From contig NZ_FOVW01000008.1 of NCBI RefSeq assembly GCF_900115305.1, positions 1 through 64,000 on the forward strand: a stretch of DNA of 64,000 bases, in the 5' to 3' direction. Below, one piece after another: positions 52,663 through 62,281 of this stretch (its first letter is position 1; each line of letters begins with the position of its first letter). Source of the DNA: Algoriphagus ornithinivorans. GTDB taxonomy: Bacteria; Bacteroidota; Bacteroidia; Cytophagales; Cyclobacteriaceae. A program made the position numbers and the translations under genes. The notes under the pieces are model-generated. The model was not told where the DNA came from. It did no database searches and saw nothing but the letters and a program-made list of their open reading frames with translations.

Positions 52663-53896
52663 GTACTCCAATATTTTTGAATCTGTCAAAAACGCCTCTT
52701 TAGGATTGATCAGGCTTTCTGATGAAAAAATCCAGTCAATTTTGAAGGATTTAGCGGCATTGGCTATCAGGAAAACTGATTTTATTTTGGCTGAAAATCA
52801 GAGGGATTTGGAACGCATGGATCCTCAAAATCCGATGTACGACCGTTTGCTGCTCAATCAATCCCGGATAGAAAGCATCGCCTCTGAAATTCTTCAAGTC
52901 AGCCAGTTACCTACTCCTCTCCATCTCAAATTGGAGGAAAAAATGCTTCCAAATGGACTTTACCTCGAGAAAGTCAGTGTGCCTCTGGGAGTAGTTGGAA
53001 TTATCTATGAAGCCCGGCCCAATGTAACTTTTGATGTATTTTCCATTGCCCTAAAATCCGGGAATGGACTGGTGCTCAAAGGAGGTTCGGATGCTGATTT
53101 CTCCAATCGAGCCATTGTTTCTCTGATTCATGAGGTTTTGGAAAAGCATGAGATTTCAACTCAGGCATTTCAACTCTTACCAGCTGATCGGCAAGCGACC
53201 AAGGCACTTCTGGAAGCTGTTGGCTATGTGGATGTTTTGATTCCGAGAGGTTCTCAGGGTCTAATCAATTTTGTGCGAGAGCATGCCAAAGTTCCGGTAA
53301 TTGAAACAGGTGCCGGAATCGTTCATACCTACGTGGATGAATCAGCTGATTTAGAGAAGGCCAAAGCGATCATCCACAATGCCAAAACCCGAAGACCCAG
53401 CGTTTGCAATTCCTTGGATTGTTTGATTATTCATCAAAGTCACCTGAATAATCTGAATGACTTGATTCAGCCTTTATTGGAAAGTGAGGTGAAAATCTTT
53501 GCAGATGAGCAGGCTTTTCATGCGCTGAACCAATCTAATTTGATTCACCTAGCCGAGCCGGAACATTTTGGAACAGAATTTTTGAGTTTACAGCTAGCCA
53601 TAATGACCGTCAATGATCTGGAGCAGGCTTTACAACATATCCAGATCTATTCTTCCAAACATTCAGAAGCGCTTATATCTGAAAATCAGGAACACATCGA
53701 ACGGTTTTTATTGGAAGTGGATGCCGCAGCTGTCTATGCCAATGCCTCCACAGCTTTTACAGATGGGGCGCAGTTTGGACTCGGTGCGGAGATCGGAATT
53801 TCCACCCAAAAACTACATGCACGGGGCCCTATGGCCCTTAAAGAATTGACAAGTTACAAGTGGATCGTCAGAGGAAATGGACAGGTGAGGAAATAA
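52655..53896 (+). CDS. proA: Glutamate-5-semialdehyde dehydrogenase
   Basis: A 413-residue NADPH-dependent aldehyde dehydrogenase that reduces glutamyl-5-phosphate in proline synthesis. [20 protein letters not shown] is diagnostic, and the catalytic Cys lies in [13 protein letters not shown]. The end [19 protein letters not shown] is typical. Length is normal. It is translated with proB. Confidence 0.96.
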   Translation: MTEYSNIFESVKNASLGLIRLSDEKIQSILKDLAALAIRKTDFILAENQRDLERMDPQNPMYDRLLLNQSRIESIASEILQVSQLPTPLHLKLEEKMLPNGLYLEKVSVPLGVVGIIYEARPNVTFDVFSIALKSGNGLVLKGGSDADFSNRAIVSLIHEVLEKHEISTQAFQLLPADRQATKALLEAVGYVDVLIPRGSQGLINFVREHAKVPVIETGAGIVHTYVDESADLEKAKAIIHNAKTRRPSVCNSLDCLIIHQSHLNNLNDLIQPLLESEVKIFADEQAFHALNQSNLIHLAEPEHFGTEFLSLQLAIMTVNDLEQALQHIQIYSSKHSEALISENQEHIERFLLEVDAAAVYANASTAFTDGAQFGLGAEIGISTQKLHARGPMALKELTSYKWIVRGNGQVRK

Positions 53897-53897
53897 C

Positions 53898-54254
53898 CTA
53901 ATAGATTAAATAGTTCGATTTTCCTTTTAATTCCACCAAAAAACTATCTCTTTTATCAAGTTGGCCAAGAACTTCAAATAGGTTTTCAACTACCTGTATC
54001 AATTGATCATTAGAAATATTACCTAATTTAATCCAAAGAAGTTTCTTTGTATTAAAATTGAGAAAATAGCTATGCCTAAAATCTGAATCTTTAGAAACTA
54101 AAATATATCCATATTGATCACAGTATTCAGAAATTTCAGAATCTTTGGAGTAATATCCATTTAGAATATCGTTCACATGAACGGCATCAAAACCATGTTT
54201 TTTAAAAAAATGAACTAACTTGAATGGTATGTGAACATCACATAAAAATCTCAT
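53898..54254 (-). CDS. DUF5615 PIN-like toxin candidate
   Basis: A 118-residue protein. MRFLCDVHIPFKLVHFFKKHGFDAVHVND and ILVSKDSDF are the DUF5615 pattern, a PIN-like nuclease fold with Asp residues (Asp6, the DSD pair) in the active site. It follows the DUF433 gene by 1 bp and is the expected toxin. The gene is AT-rich compared with proA. The pair sits between proA and hisIE. Confidence 0.85.
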   Translation of the reverse strand: MRFLCDVHIPFKLVHFFKKHGFDAVHVNDILNGYYSKDSEISEYCDQYGYILVSKDSDFRHSYFLNFNTKKLLWIKLGNISNDQLIQVVENLFEVLGQLDKRDSFLVELKGKSNYLIY

Positions 54255-54255
54255 C

Positions 54256-54474
54256 TTAAAGCTCTTCTACCCCTGATAAAGAAGCTCTTGCAAATTTTAA
54301 AGCTTCTAAAATATCTTCTCTCTCTAATTCTGGGTGATCTTCTAATATTTCTTCAATAGACATCCCAGAAGCCAGCAAATCCAGCAAGACCTCTACTGGC
54401 CAACGCATTCCACGAATCGTAGGCTTTCCATGACAAATTTCGGGATCTATCGTTATCCTTTTGAAAGAATTCAT
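54256..54474 (-). CDS. DUF433 antitoxin candidate
   Basis: A 72-residue protein with ITIDPEICHGKPTIRGMRWPVEVLLDLLASGMSIEEIL, the classic DUF433 helix-turn-helix, used as the antitoxin and repressor of DUF5615-type pairs. Its stop abuts the toxin start with one base between. The promoter should be in 54475-54530. Confidence 0.9.
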   Translation of the reverse strand: MNSFKRITIDPEICHGKPTIRGMRWPVEVLLDLLASGMSIEEILEDHPELEREDILEALKFARASLSGVEEL

Positions 54475-54530
54475 ATCCTAATATACTGACTTAGATTATT
54501 TTAACGAATAAATCTACCCAGTAAGTTTCC

Positions 54531-55127
54531 TTACTTTTTGTGCCGCTCTATCAACACCTTCATCACTTCATCCAATTCATAGCCTTTGGCCTCCAAAAGA
54601 ACGAGATAGTGAAATAGCAAATCCGCTGCTTCCCCTAGAAATAGCTCTTTGTTGTCATCCTTGGCTTCAATCACGATTTCCACCGCTTCCTCCCCTACTT
54701 TTTGGGCCACTTTATTGATACCTTTGGCAAAAAGAGAAGCCGTGTAGGATTGATCAGAAGGATTATTTTTTCGATCCTTGATAATGGCCCTTAATTGATC
54801 GATAAAACCGGTTTTGGAAGAATTTACCTCATTCCAACAGGTATCCGAACCAGTATGACAAACAGGGCCCTGAGGATTGGCTTTAACCAAAATTGCGTCT
54901 CCATCACAGTCGACAGCCATCGAAACCAACTCCATAAAATTTCCTGAAGTCTCACCTTTCGTCCACAATCTATTTTTACTACGGCTGAAAAAAGTCACCT
55001 TTCCCGACTCCTGCGTTTTTGCCAGCGCTTCCTCATTCATAAAGCCCTGCATCAAGACTTTACCGGAAATAACATCTTGGACTATGGCTGGTACTAGGCC
55101 GTTCATTTTATTGAAATCTATTTTCAT
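54531..55127 (-). CDS. hisIE: Bifunctional phosphoribosyl-AMP cyclohydrolase / phosphoribosyl-ATP diphosphatase
   Basis: A 198-residue fusion catalysing histidine steps 2 and 3. The HisI part (residues 1-110) has GKVTFFSRSKNRLWTKGETSGN, the metal motif DCDGDAILV and GPVCHTGSDTCW. The HisE part has GINKVAQKVGEEAVEIVIEAKD. It is the last his gene of the run hisH-hisA-hisF-hisIE. Confidence 0.95.
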   Translation of the reverse strand: MKIDFNKMNGLVPAIVQDVISGKVLMQGFMNEEALAKTQESGKVTFFSRSKNRLWTKGETSGNFMELVSMAVDCDGDAILVKANPQGPVCHTGSDTCWNEVNSSKTGFIDQLRAIIKDRKNNPSDQSYTASLFAKGINKVAQKVGEEAVEIVIEAKDDNKELFLGEAADLLFHYLVLLEAKGYELDEVMKVLIERHKK

Positions 55128-55141
55128 ATTCTTGAACCTTT

Positions 55142-55345
55142 GAGGTTTTCAAAACCTCGAGGATTTTGGTTATAACTATACTATATTTTGAAAATTCTGA
55201 TTTTTCTTAAAAATCCAGATTTTTAAAAGATAGCTGCGCAGATACTGGAAGATAAATCCGCTATTGCGGATAAGATATTTAACCAATGATCAAGGGTTAA
55301 ATTGCATATATCTTGCGAAGCATATCTTTGAAATTATCTAGCGAA
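55142..55345. repeat. Palindrome and repeat cluster between hisF and hisIE
   Basis: GAGGTTTTC-AAAACCTC at 55142-55158 is a near-perfect palindrome. ATCCGC-tatt-GCGGAT lies near 55257-55272. Two similar units, ATATCTTGCGAAGCATATCT (55309) and TTATCTAGCGAAGCTTATCT (55334), follow at about 25 bp spacing. The gap is 225 bp, unusual inside a his operon. Confidence 0.6.
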
Positions 55346-55352
55346 GCTTATC

Positions 55353-56108
55353 TTATTTTCTAATTGAAATTCCCTCCCCAATCAAATATTCCTTCAAGCT
55401 TGGTACCGGTATTTCCTTAAAGTGGAAAATACTGGCTGCCAAAGCTGCATCTGCTTTTCCAAAGGTAAACACATCTTTGAAATGCGGCATGGTGCCCGCA
55501 CCTCCGGATGCAATCACAGGAATAGAAAGTGCAGATGAAATCTCAGCCGTAATCTCATTCGCAAAACCTGCCTTGGTTCCGTCATGATCCATGGAAGTAA
55601 GCAAAATTTCACCCGCTCCCCGATCAGCTACTTCCTTTGCCCATTTTTGAGTTTGCAAAAGGGTTGGCTTTCTTCCTCCATGCGTGTGAACATAATCCGT
55701 TCCATCTACATCACGGGTATCGATTGCCACCACAATGCATTGTGAGCCGAATTCTCGTGCCATTTCATCAATTACCTTGGGATTGTTGACCGCAGCAGAA
55801 TTGATGGAAATCTTATCGGCACCTGCATTCAGCAAGACTTTCACATCTTCCACTGTAGAAATCCCTCCGCCAACTGTAAAGGGAATATTGATCGCCATGG
55901 CAACTTTGGTCACCAACTCAGCCAAAGTCTTTCGCTTATCAACCGTAGCTGTAATATCCAAAAACACCAGTTCATCCGCTCCCTCCTCAGAATAGACTTT
56001 CGCCAACTCCACCGGATCCCCTGCATCTCTCAATTGGACAAAATTCACTCCTTTGACCGTGCGGCCATCTTTGATATCTAGGCAGGGGATAATTCTCTTT
56101 GTTAACAT
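55353..56108 (-). CDS. hisF: Imidazole glycerol phosphate synthase, cyclase subunit
   Basis: A 251-residue barrel starting [22 protein letters not shown] (Asp11 catalytic). [16 protein letters not shown] ([13 protein letters not shown] here), [10 protein letters not shown] and [15 protein letters not shown] complete the HisF pattern. It closes the imidazole ring with ammonia from HisH. Length is normal. Confidence 0.97.
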   Translation of the reverse strand: MLTKRIIPCLDIKDGRTVKGVNFVQLRDAGDPVELAKVYSEEGADELVFLDITATVDKRKTLAELVTKVAMAINIPFTVGGGISTVEDVKVLLNAGADKISINSAAVNNPKVIDEMAREFGSQCIVVAIDTRDVDGTDYVHTHGGRKPTLLQTQKWAKEVADRGAGEILLTSMDHDGTKAGFANEITAEISSALSIPVIASGGAGTMPHFKDVFTFGKADAALAASIFHFKEIPVPSLKEYLIGEGISIRK

Positions 56109-56168
56109 TTTATTTGATTCAAAACTTCATTATTCTTCATTCGAAGTTCGGTGGTCGATATTATTTTT

Positions 56169-56294
56169 ATTTACGATTTACGAAAGACGATTTACGGGAT
56201 TTTAAGGAACCTCAAACCTAGAAACTCAAGGTTGAGATTACTTATTAAAGGATTAAAGTCCAATTGAAGTCGTAAATCTGATATCGTAAATCAT
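56169..56294. repeat. TTTACGA repeats between hisA and hisF
   Basis: ATTTACGATTTACGA at 56169-56183 and GATTTACGG follow each other, and CGTAAATC (56271-56278) and ATATCGTAAATCAT (56281-56294) are the reverse complement. They form an imperfect inverted repeat with about 75 bp between. Similar TTTACGA words occur before aroF (about 60100) and trpA (about 60995). Confidence 0.6.
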
Positions 56295-56297
56295 ACA

Positions 56298-57011
56298 TTA
56301 AAAGGCTGCCATTTCCTCCAAACTCACCTTCCCCTCATAATAGGCTTTTCCCACAATTGCCCCATAGGCTCCGATTTTTTCCAACTCTTCCAAATCCTTG
56401 ACCGATGAAACTCCTCCACTGGCTATCAGTTTCAAGTCTGGCATTTCTTCCAAAATCTCTCTATACAAATCCGTAGAAGGGCCTTGTAGCAAGCCATCTT
56501 TTGCTACGTCAGTACAGATCACATAGCGAACCCCTAATTGAAAATAAGATTGAATGAAAGGAATCAAATCCTGCTCAGTCGTCTCTTCCCAACCGTGAAT
56601 GGCGATTTTTCGGTCCTTTGCATCTGCTCCTAAAATGAGTTTTTCGGGCCCATAAGTGATAAGCCAGGATTTAAACATCTCAGGCTTCTTCACAGCTACC
56701 GAACCTCCAGTTACTTGAGAAGCGCCCAGATAAAAGGCTTTTTCTATTTCCTCCTCACTTTGAACACCACCGCCAAAATCCACTTTGAGACTGGTTTTTT
56801 GGGTGATATCCAACAACACCTGATCATTGACAATGCGCTTGGCTTTCGCTCCATCCAGATCTACTAAGTGAAGTCTTTGGATGCCTGCATCTTCGAAACG
56901 CTTGGCCATTTCAACAGGGTCATCGTGGTATTCTTTTTTGCTGCTATAATCGCCCTGACTGAGGCGAACGCACTTGCCACCTATAAGGTCTATTGCGGGG
57001 ATGATGAACAT
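56298..57011 (-). CDS. hisA: ProFAR isomerase
   Basis: A 237-residue barrel. I start at the Met of MFIIPAIDLIGGKCVRLSQGDY (57011), the usual HisA N-terminus; the longer frame to 57050 is not needed. Asp8 and the VDFGGGVQSEEEI and ICTDVAKDGLLQGPS loops are present. It catalyses the fourth histidine step, opening the ribose ring. A hairpin repeat lies between it and hisH. Confidence 0.96.
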   Translation of the reverse strand: MFIIPAIDLIGGKCVRLSQGDYSSKKEYHDDPVEMAKRFEDAGIQRLHLVDLDGAKAKRIVNDQVLLDITQKTSLKVDFGGGVQSEEEIEKAFYLGASQVTGGSVAVKKPEMFKSWLITYGPEKLILGADAKDRKIAIHGWEETTEQDLIPFIQSYFQLGVRYVICTDVAKDGLLQGPSTDLYREILEEMPDLKLIASGGVSSVKDLEELEKIGAYGAIVGKAYYEGKVSLEEMAAF

Positions 57012-57086
57012 AATTGAGATACAAGAGCCTAGATTCGAGAATCTAGACACCTTTGTTTAATGGTTTGAGATATAATTATGAAGGTC

Positions 57087-57136
57087 TCGACTCCGCTCGA
57101 CCTGACCGAAATCCTTGTCAGGCTGAGCGGAGTCGA
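57087..57136. repeat. Hairpin of the 20-bp GTCAGGCTGAGCGG repeat, between hisH and hisA
   Basis: TCGACTCCGCTCGACCTGAC (57087-57106) and GTCAGGCTGAGCGGAGTCGA (57117-57136) pair at 18 of 20 positions around a 10-base loop. The right arm is the same unit found three times at 19625-19687. On the minus strand it lies in the hisH-hisA junction, between the stop of hisH (57144) and the hisA start. Confidence 0.85.
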
Positions 57137-57143
57137 AGCCTTG

Positions 57144-57740
57144 TTAAATGCTTAAGAAGTTGGAAAGTAGCTTCTCCCCAACGGTACTGCTTTTCTCAGG
57201 GTGGGCTTGAATGGCCCAATAATTATCCCGATGGAGAATCGCCGTAAAATCATGGATATAATGAGTCGTAGCAATCGTCGCCTCACTCAATTCTGCATAA
57301 AAGCTGTGCACGTAGTACAAAAACTGGGTATCTGGTAAATTTTTCAGCAAAGGATTATCAGCCAAATTTTCCAACTCATTCCAACCCACATGCGGCACCT
57401 TGAATTCCTGTGAGTTTTCTGGGATAAAGCGTTTGACCTTCACCGGAAAAATACCCAAGCAATCGGTATTGTTTTCCTCAGAATGCTCACAAAGCAACTG
57501 TAAACCCAAACAAACACCCAAAAATGGTTGCTTGATTTCCCGAATTAGTTGATCCAGCTTTCTGGCCTTGAGATAAGTCATCGCTGTACTGGCCTCACCC
57601 TGCCCCGGAAATATGACTTTATCAGCCTTTAAGATTTTCTCAGGATCGTCTGTGAGCTCGGCATTTGCTCCCAATCGCTCCAATGCATACAAGACCGACT
57701 GCACATTGCCGGAGTTGTATTTGATTACGGCTATTTTCAT
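57144..57740 (-). CDS. hisH: Imidazole glycerol phosphate synthase, amidotransferase subunit
   Basis: A 198-residue class I glutamine amidotransferase. The nucleophile Cys is in FLGVCLGLQLLCEHS, with the His-Glu pair in AIQAHPEKSS. It gives ammonia to HisF. It is the first his gene visible on this strand; the remaining his genes (G, D, C, B) are not upstream, as phhA follows at 57916. Confidence 0.96.
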   Translation of the reverse strand: MKIAVIKYNSGNVQSVLYALERLGANAELTDDPEKILKADKVIFPGQGEASTAMTYLKARKLDQLIREIKQPFLGVCLGLQLLCEHSEENNTDCLGIFPVKVKRFIPENSQEFKVPHVGWNELENLADNPLLKNLPDTQFLYYVHSFYAELSEATIATTHYIHDFTAILHRDNYWAIQAHPEKSSTVGEKLLSNFLSI

Positions 57741-57879
57741 AAGTAAGAAGGAAGACCGGAGACGGAAGACAGAAGTAATCCATCAATCTCTAATCTTCCA
57801 ACATTTTGATTTCTGTTTTATTTAAAGCCAAGTATTTTATTTCTGTAATCAGATCGGCTACCAGACAAAGTTTCTTTTT

Positions 57880-57938
57880 CTCGTTTCTAGCCTCTCATCT
57901 CTAGCTTCTCGCTTCTCATTTCTCGCTTCTCGCTTCTT
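57880..57938. repeat. TTCTCGC-type simple repeat
   Basis: A pyrimidine-rich run of TTCTCGC, TCTCATC and CTAGC words. It overlaps the last codons of phhA: the protein ends KEARSEK from the GAAGCGAGAAGCGAGAAA reading. Such runs occur in many intergenic gaps of this window. Confidence 0.6.
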
Positions 57939-58704
57939 TAGTCAGCATCTCCTCCAAAACCGATTCAATCTCAGGAATGGAATTGTAGAGCTGTTCAAAG
58001 CTTTCGATGACAAAATATTTATCTTGGAATTTGTCCTTCCAGTATTCTTGATTCATAATTCGCTTGACATCATATGGGTAATGAGCTGGTTCATTGGATA
58101 AGGAAAACTTCGTCTCTCCTTTAGAGCTCAATATCCCAGCGCCATAAATCCGAAGCTCTCCATTTTCCCGGATCAAGCCAAACTCAATGGTAAACCAATA
58201 AATCCTACTCAATAACTGAATAGCCCAAGGATCATCTATATGCTTCAATGCGATTCCTGATAGTTTTTCCAAGAAATCCACATAATGCTGATTCGTCAAC
58301 ATAGGCATATGCGCGAAGGCATCATGGAACATATCCGGCTCTTCCAGATAATCCAGTTGCTCCATTTTTCGCAGCCAAGTGGAAGAAGGAAATCTCCTGT
58401 TATTCAACAAGCCAAAGAATAAATCATCGTCAATCAATCCGGGAACTACCTGTACTGCCCAGCCGGTGGTATCTCTCAAAATTTGATTCAGCTCTTCAAA
58501 ATTCGCGATCTTATCTGCTGTGAAATTCACAGTTTTCACCCCTTCCAAGTAAGCCTGTGATGCTGCTTTAGGCAGATTGGGCATCTGTCTCTCGTATAAG
58601 ATTTTCCAGACTTTAAAGTCTTCCTCGGTGTATGCCTCATAATCCTGTTTGAGATCCTGTAATCTCGGGTCGCTAAATACCCAGTCTTTTGGTTTATCAG
58701 TCAT
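57916..58704 (-). CDS. phhA: Phenylalanine 4-monooxygenase
   Basis: A 262-residue aromatic amino acid hydroxylase. The iron ligands are His127 and His132 (FHDAFAHMP) and Glu174 (WFTIEFGLI). VPGLIDDDLFFGLLNNRRFP binds the pterin region. It turns phenylalanine to tyrosine with tetrahydrobiopterin and O2. The C-terminus is written by a simple repeat and may be elongated from the ancestor. It is near the trp and DAHP genes, in line with aromatic metabolism. Confidence 0.95.
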   Translation of the reverse strand: MTDKPKDWVFSDPRLQDLKQDYEAYTEEDFKVWKILYERQMPNLPKAASQAYLEGVKTVNFTADKIANFEELNQILRDTTGWAVQVVPGLIDDDLFFGLLNNRRFPSSTWLRKMEQLDYLEEPDMFHDAFAHMPMLTNQHYVDFLEKLSGIALKHIDDPWAIQLLSRIYWFTIEFGLIRENGELRIYGAGILSSKGETKFSLSNEPAHYPYDVKRIMNQEYWKDKFQDKYFVIESFEQLYNSIPEIESVLEEMLTKEARSEK

Positions 58705-58888
58705 TTTATATTCGGGTTTATATATTTTCTAACTCTATTCCTTGTTTTTAAGTTTTCCCAGCCTTTTTACTTTAGTTATCCTGATACTTAGTAATCTGCT
58801 ATCCTGATTCTCTAGAAGCAGGATTCTTAACTAATCATACTTCATGCTTTTTTCGGAAAAGCAGCATTGCCAAAAGAAGCTTTTAAAC

Positions 58889-58918
58889 AAAAAAGCCTAC
58901 CCCAGAATTGGAATAGGC
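58889..58918 (-). terminator. Terminator of the trp/DAHP operon
   Basis: On the minus strand GCCTATTCC-aattct-GGGGTAGGC, a 9-bp stem with two G-T pairs, then TTTTTT. It follows the DAHP synthase gene by about 150 bp and precedes phhA, so phhA has its own promoter. Confidence 0.8.
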
Positions 58919-59068
58919 CTATTTATATGTTACCAAAAAACCATAACATTCCTATTCCTTCATTGGAGAGGATAATGAGAATGATGTACGTAGGTTCTTG
59001 GTGTTGGATTCACGATTTTAAATTATGCCACTAATTTACACACTTTGATAGATTACAAGCAAATTATT

Positions 59069-60088
59069 TTACAAGAGGTCAAATGTTTTCCGCATGGCGA
59101 AACTTTCCCTAATCCAATTTACTAATCTTGCACTTTGGGCAAAGTCCAGGGTCTGCTGACCATCTGAATAAGCTTTTTCTGGGATTTCGTGAGACTCATA
59201 AATAATTCCATCCGCTCCAGACATTACTCCTGCCAAGGCCATTTGCGGCACATAGGAACGAATACCAATTCCATGAGAAGGGTCTACAATCACAGGCAGA
59301 TGGGACTTGGCTTTCAAGATCGGAATTGCGTTCAAATCCAAGGTATTTCTGGATGCCTTTTCATAAGTTCTTATGCCTCTTTCACAGAGAATCAATTTTT
59401 CATTTCCTCCGGAAAACACATACTCTGCAGATTGTAAAAGCTCTTCAATGGTTCCTGAAATTCCCCGCTTGATCATCACAGCTTTATCTACTTTCCCCAA
59501 CTCATCGAGCAAATTGAAGTTCTGAGAGTTTCGGGCACCCACTTGATAAATATCCACGTATGGATACATCTCCTCGATTTGAGAAGTCTGCATGACCTCG
59601 GTCACTATCTTGATTCCAGCCTCGGAAGCGATATCATGCCATAACTTCAATCCATCAATCCCCATCCCTCTGAATGCATAAGGAGAAGTTCTTGGTTTGA
59701 AGACACCTCCACGCATCATTCGAATACCGTTCTCTACACAATGAGCAACTACCTTTCGAATTTGCTCTTCTGACTCTATGGAACAAGGTCCTGTAATGAT
59801 CGCCATTTCCCCATCCTTAATAAACACTCCATCTCCCAAATCCACTGATGTTGGCTTAGCTTTCCACTTTTTGGAGACCAGTTTATATTCATCGGATACA
59901 ATATGGATATCCTTGATGCCATCGAGCTGGCCGATTTTGCGGATATCAAATTCATTTTTACCAATTCCAATCAGGTAATCTCCCAATTGTGTTTTTACTT
60001 CTGTGGTCTTATATCCGATTCCATTGACTTTTTCTATTAAAGTCTCTTTTTGCTTGGATGAAATATCGGGTTGTAATTGAATAATCAT
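59069..60088 (-). CDS. aroF: 3-Deoxy-7-phosphoheptulonate (DAHP) synthase, type I beta
   Basis: A 339-residue enzyme. The first 70 residues are a ferredoxin-like regulatory domain (IIQLQPDISSKQKETL), and the rest is the barrel with AIITGPCSIESEEQI, RGGVFKPRTSPYAFRG, PILKAKSHLPVIVDPSHGIG. It joins phosphoenolpyruvate and erythrose-4-phosphate, the first shikimate step. The type with the N-terminal domain is the Thermotoga-like branch. It is placed after trpA, so it is probably transcribed with the trp genes. Confidence 0.95.
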   Translation of the reverse strand: MIIQLQPDISSKQKETLIEKVNGIGYKTTEVKTQLGDYLIGIGKNEFDIRKIGQLDGIKDIHIVSDEYKLVSKKWKAKPTSVDLGDGVFIKDGEMAIITGPCSIESEEQIRKVVAHCVENGIRMMRGGVFKPRTSPYAFRGMGIDGLKLWHDIASEAGIKIVTEVMQTSQIEEMYPYVDIYQVGARNSQNFNLLDELGKVDKAVMIKRGISGTIEELLQSAEYVFSGGNEKLILCERGIRTYEKASRNTLDLNAIPILKAKSHLPVIVDPSHGIGIRSYVPQMALAGVMSGADGIIYESHEIPEKAYSDGQQTLDFAQSARLVNWIRESFAMRKTFDLL

Positions 60089-60175
60089 ATCTATTTTTGA
60101 TTTACGAAGTTCGATTTACGAGACTTCGGAGCTATCATGTTTAATTGAAAGGTGATTGTAGAATTAGGTAATTTT

Positions 60176-60949
60176 TCAATTCAGAACAGATTGAAGGTAA
60201 GCTTGGATATCTTGATTCAAATTTTTTGAGTCTTTGACAGTTTTGATAAAAGCAGAACCGATGATTGCTCCGTGACTGTACTTTGATGCGGTGGAGAAGG
60301 TTTCTGCATCTGAAATACCAAAACCAATCAGACGAGGATTTTTAAGTCCCATCTCCTGAACACGTTTGAAGTAAGAAATTTGCTCCTCACTGATCCCACT
60401 CTTTGCTCCTGTAATCGAATGAGATGAAACCATATAGATAAAACCATCCGTATTCTGATCGATTTCAAGGATTCGCTTTTCAGATGTTTGGGGAGAAATC
60501 AAAAAGGTATTCACCAATCCATATTGCTCAAATACAGATTTGAATTCATCCAAATATTGCTGCATGGGCAGATCGGGAAGAATCAAACCATCGATCCCCA
60601 CTTCCTGGCACTTTTTGCAAAATGCCTCCATACCATACTGAATGATCGGGTTAAGATATCCCATCAATACCACAGGCAATTCAATTTTAGAACGGAAGCC
60701 TTCCAATTGCTGAAAAAGCTTTTTCAAACTCATCCCGTTTTCCAAGGCAATTTGATTGCTATCCTGGATGGTAGGGCCATCCGCGATTGGGTCAGAGTAA
60801 GGAACACCGATTTCAATAATATCTGCACCACCTTCCTGTATCGCTTCCATGATGGGCAAAGTATCTTCCAGATTGGGAAATCCGGCTGTAAAATAAATGG
60901 AGAGTACCCGCTCCTGTTTGTTTTTGAATAAACTGTGTATTCGGTTCAT
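60176..60949 (-). CDS. trpA: Tryptophan synthase alpha subunit
   Basis: A 257-residue barrel: FTAGFPNLEDTL, ADIIEIGVPYSDPIADGPTIQ (catalytic Glu and Asp), VVLMGYLNPIIQYG, SSHSITGAKSG. It splits indole-glycerol phosphate and passes indole to TrpB. It lies 141 bp downstream of trpB, a rather long gap with a TTACGATTTAC word. Confidence 0.97.
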   Translation of the reverse strand: MNRIHSLFKNKQERVLSIYFTAGFPNLEDTLPIMEAIQEGGADIIEIGVPYSDPIADGPTIQDSNQIALENGMSLKKLFQQLEGFRSKIELPVVLMGYLNPIIQYGMEAFCKKCQEVGIDGLILPDLPMQQYLDEFKSVFEQYGLVNTFLISPQTSEKRILEIDQNTDGFIYMVSSHSITGAKSGISEEQISYFKRVQEMGLKNPRLIGFGISDAETFSTASKYSHGAIIGSAFIKTVKDSKNLNQDIQAYLQSVLN

Positions 60950-61090
60950 TAGCTGAAGTGCTATTTTAAATTGAATCTTTTGAAAAGGATGATTTGAGAG
61001 TTACGATTTACAGCGCTTATCTTTTTATTGGTATTTTGGAAAAATCCAATGCCTTTAAAATGAGGCTTGAGGATTTCTTATCCTCGTAAA

Positions 61091-62269
61091 TCAATAATTC
61101 CCCCACTTGATATAAGTATCCAGATCTTTGTCGCCTCTACCAGAAAGATTGATCACAATGACATCATCCTTGCGGAACTCTATCATATTCAGAGCATGAA
61201 GTGCATGGGCTGTTTCGATGGCAGGAATAATTCCCTCTAATCGGCTTAGCTCTATCCCTGCTTTCATGGCATCCTCATCTTCCACAGCCACAAATTCTCC
61301 TCGTCCGATATCAAATAAATGAGCGTGAACGGGACCTATTCCCGGATAATCCAAGCCAGCAGAAATACTATGTGGCTCTACTACCTGCCCATCCTCCGTC
61401 TGCATCAATAAAGTTTTGGATCCATGTAAAATCCCCGGAGTACCTAAGGCTGTGGTGGCGGCAGATTTACCGGAACTCACACCCAATCCAGCGGCTTCAG
61501 CTGCAATCAGGCGGACCTCAGGAGTATTGTAGTAGTGATAAAAAGAACCTGCAGCATTGGATCCACCTCCAACACAAGCTATAACTGCATCAGGATTTTC
61601 TTTTCCTTCTTTTTCTTTCAATTGCCACTTGATTTCTTCAGAAATCACGGACTGAAAACGCGCAACCATTTCCGGATAAGGATGCGGCCCTACAACAGAG
61701 CCTATGATGTAATGAGTGTCTACTGGATTATTAATCCACTGTCTCATAGCTTCATTGGTGGCATCCTTCAATGTCTTAGAACCTGAAGTAGCCGGAACCA
61801 CCTTAGCTCCCAAGATTTTCATGCGCTCCACATTCGGGCGCTGTCTTTGGATATCCAGTTCACCCATGTAGACGGTACAATCCATTCCCATCAAAGCACA
61901 AACAGTAGCAGTTGCCACTCCATGCTGCCCTGCACCCGTTTCGGCAATTATCCTTTTCTTGCCCAGCTTTTTGGCCAGAATAATCTGACCTATGGTGTTG
62001 TTGACCTTATGAGCCCCTGTATGGCACAAGTCTTCTCTTTTAAGGTAAATTTTTGCCCCGTATTTCACAGAAAGACGAGAAGCAAAGTATAAAGGGGTAG
62101 GACGTCCTACAAAATCCTTTAACAGCATCTGAAACTCCTTTTGAAAATCCTCTGAAGCTACAATTGCCTCATAATTATCGCGAAGTTCTTCGATGTTGGG
62201 ATGCAACATTTCAGGAATATATGCTCCTCCAAACTTGCCATAAAAGCCCTTTTCGTCCACTCTGATCAT
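61091..62269 (-). CDS. trpB: Tryptophan synthase beta subunit
   Basis: A 392-residue PLP enzyme. Lys88 in [12 protein letters not shown] binds [16 protein letters not shown] and [15 protein letters not shown] are the phosphate and substrate loops. It joins indole and serine. Length fits the standard TrpB1 branch. It lies 12 bp after trpF. Confidence 0.97.
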   Translation of the reverse strand: MIRVDEKGFYGKFGGAYIPEMLHPNIEELRDNYEAIVASEDFQKEFQMLLKDFVGRPTPLYFASRLSVKYGAKIYLKREDLCHTGAHKVNNTIGQIILAKKLGKKRIIAETGAGQHGVATATVCALMGMDCTVYMGELDIQRQRPNVERMKILGAKVVPATSGSKTLKDATNEAMRQWINNPVDTHYIIGSVVGPHPYPEMVARFQSVISEEIKWQLKEKEGKENPDAVIACVGGGSNAAGSFYHYYNTPEVRLIAAEAAGLGVSSGKSAATTALGTPGILHGSKTLLMQTEDGQVVEPHSISAGLDYPGIGPVHAHLFDIGRGEFVAVEDEDAMKAGIELSRLEGIIPAIETAHALHALNMIEFRKDDVIVINLSGRGDKDLDTYIKWGNY

Positions 62270-62281
62270 ATCTTCTCTAGG

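Noticed and set aside
55142..55158. GAGGTTTTC palindrome as a terminator of hisF
   Set aside because: No T run follows on the minus strand, and it lies about 195 bp from the stop codon.
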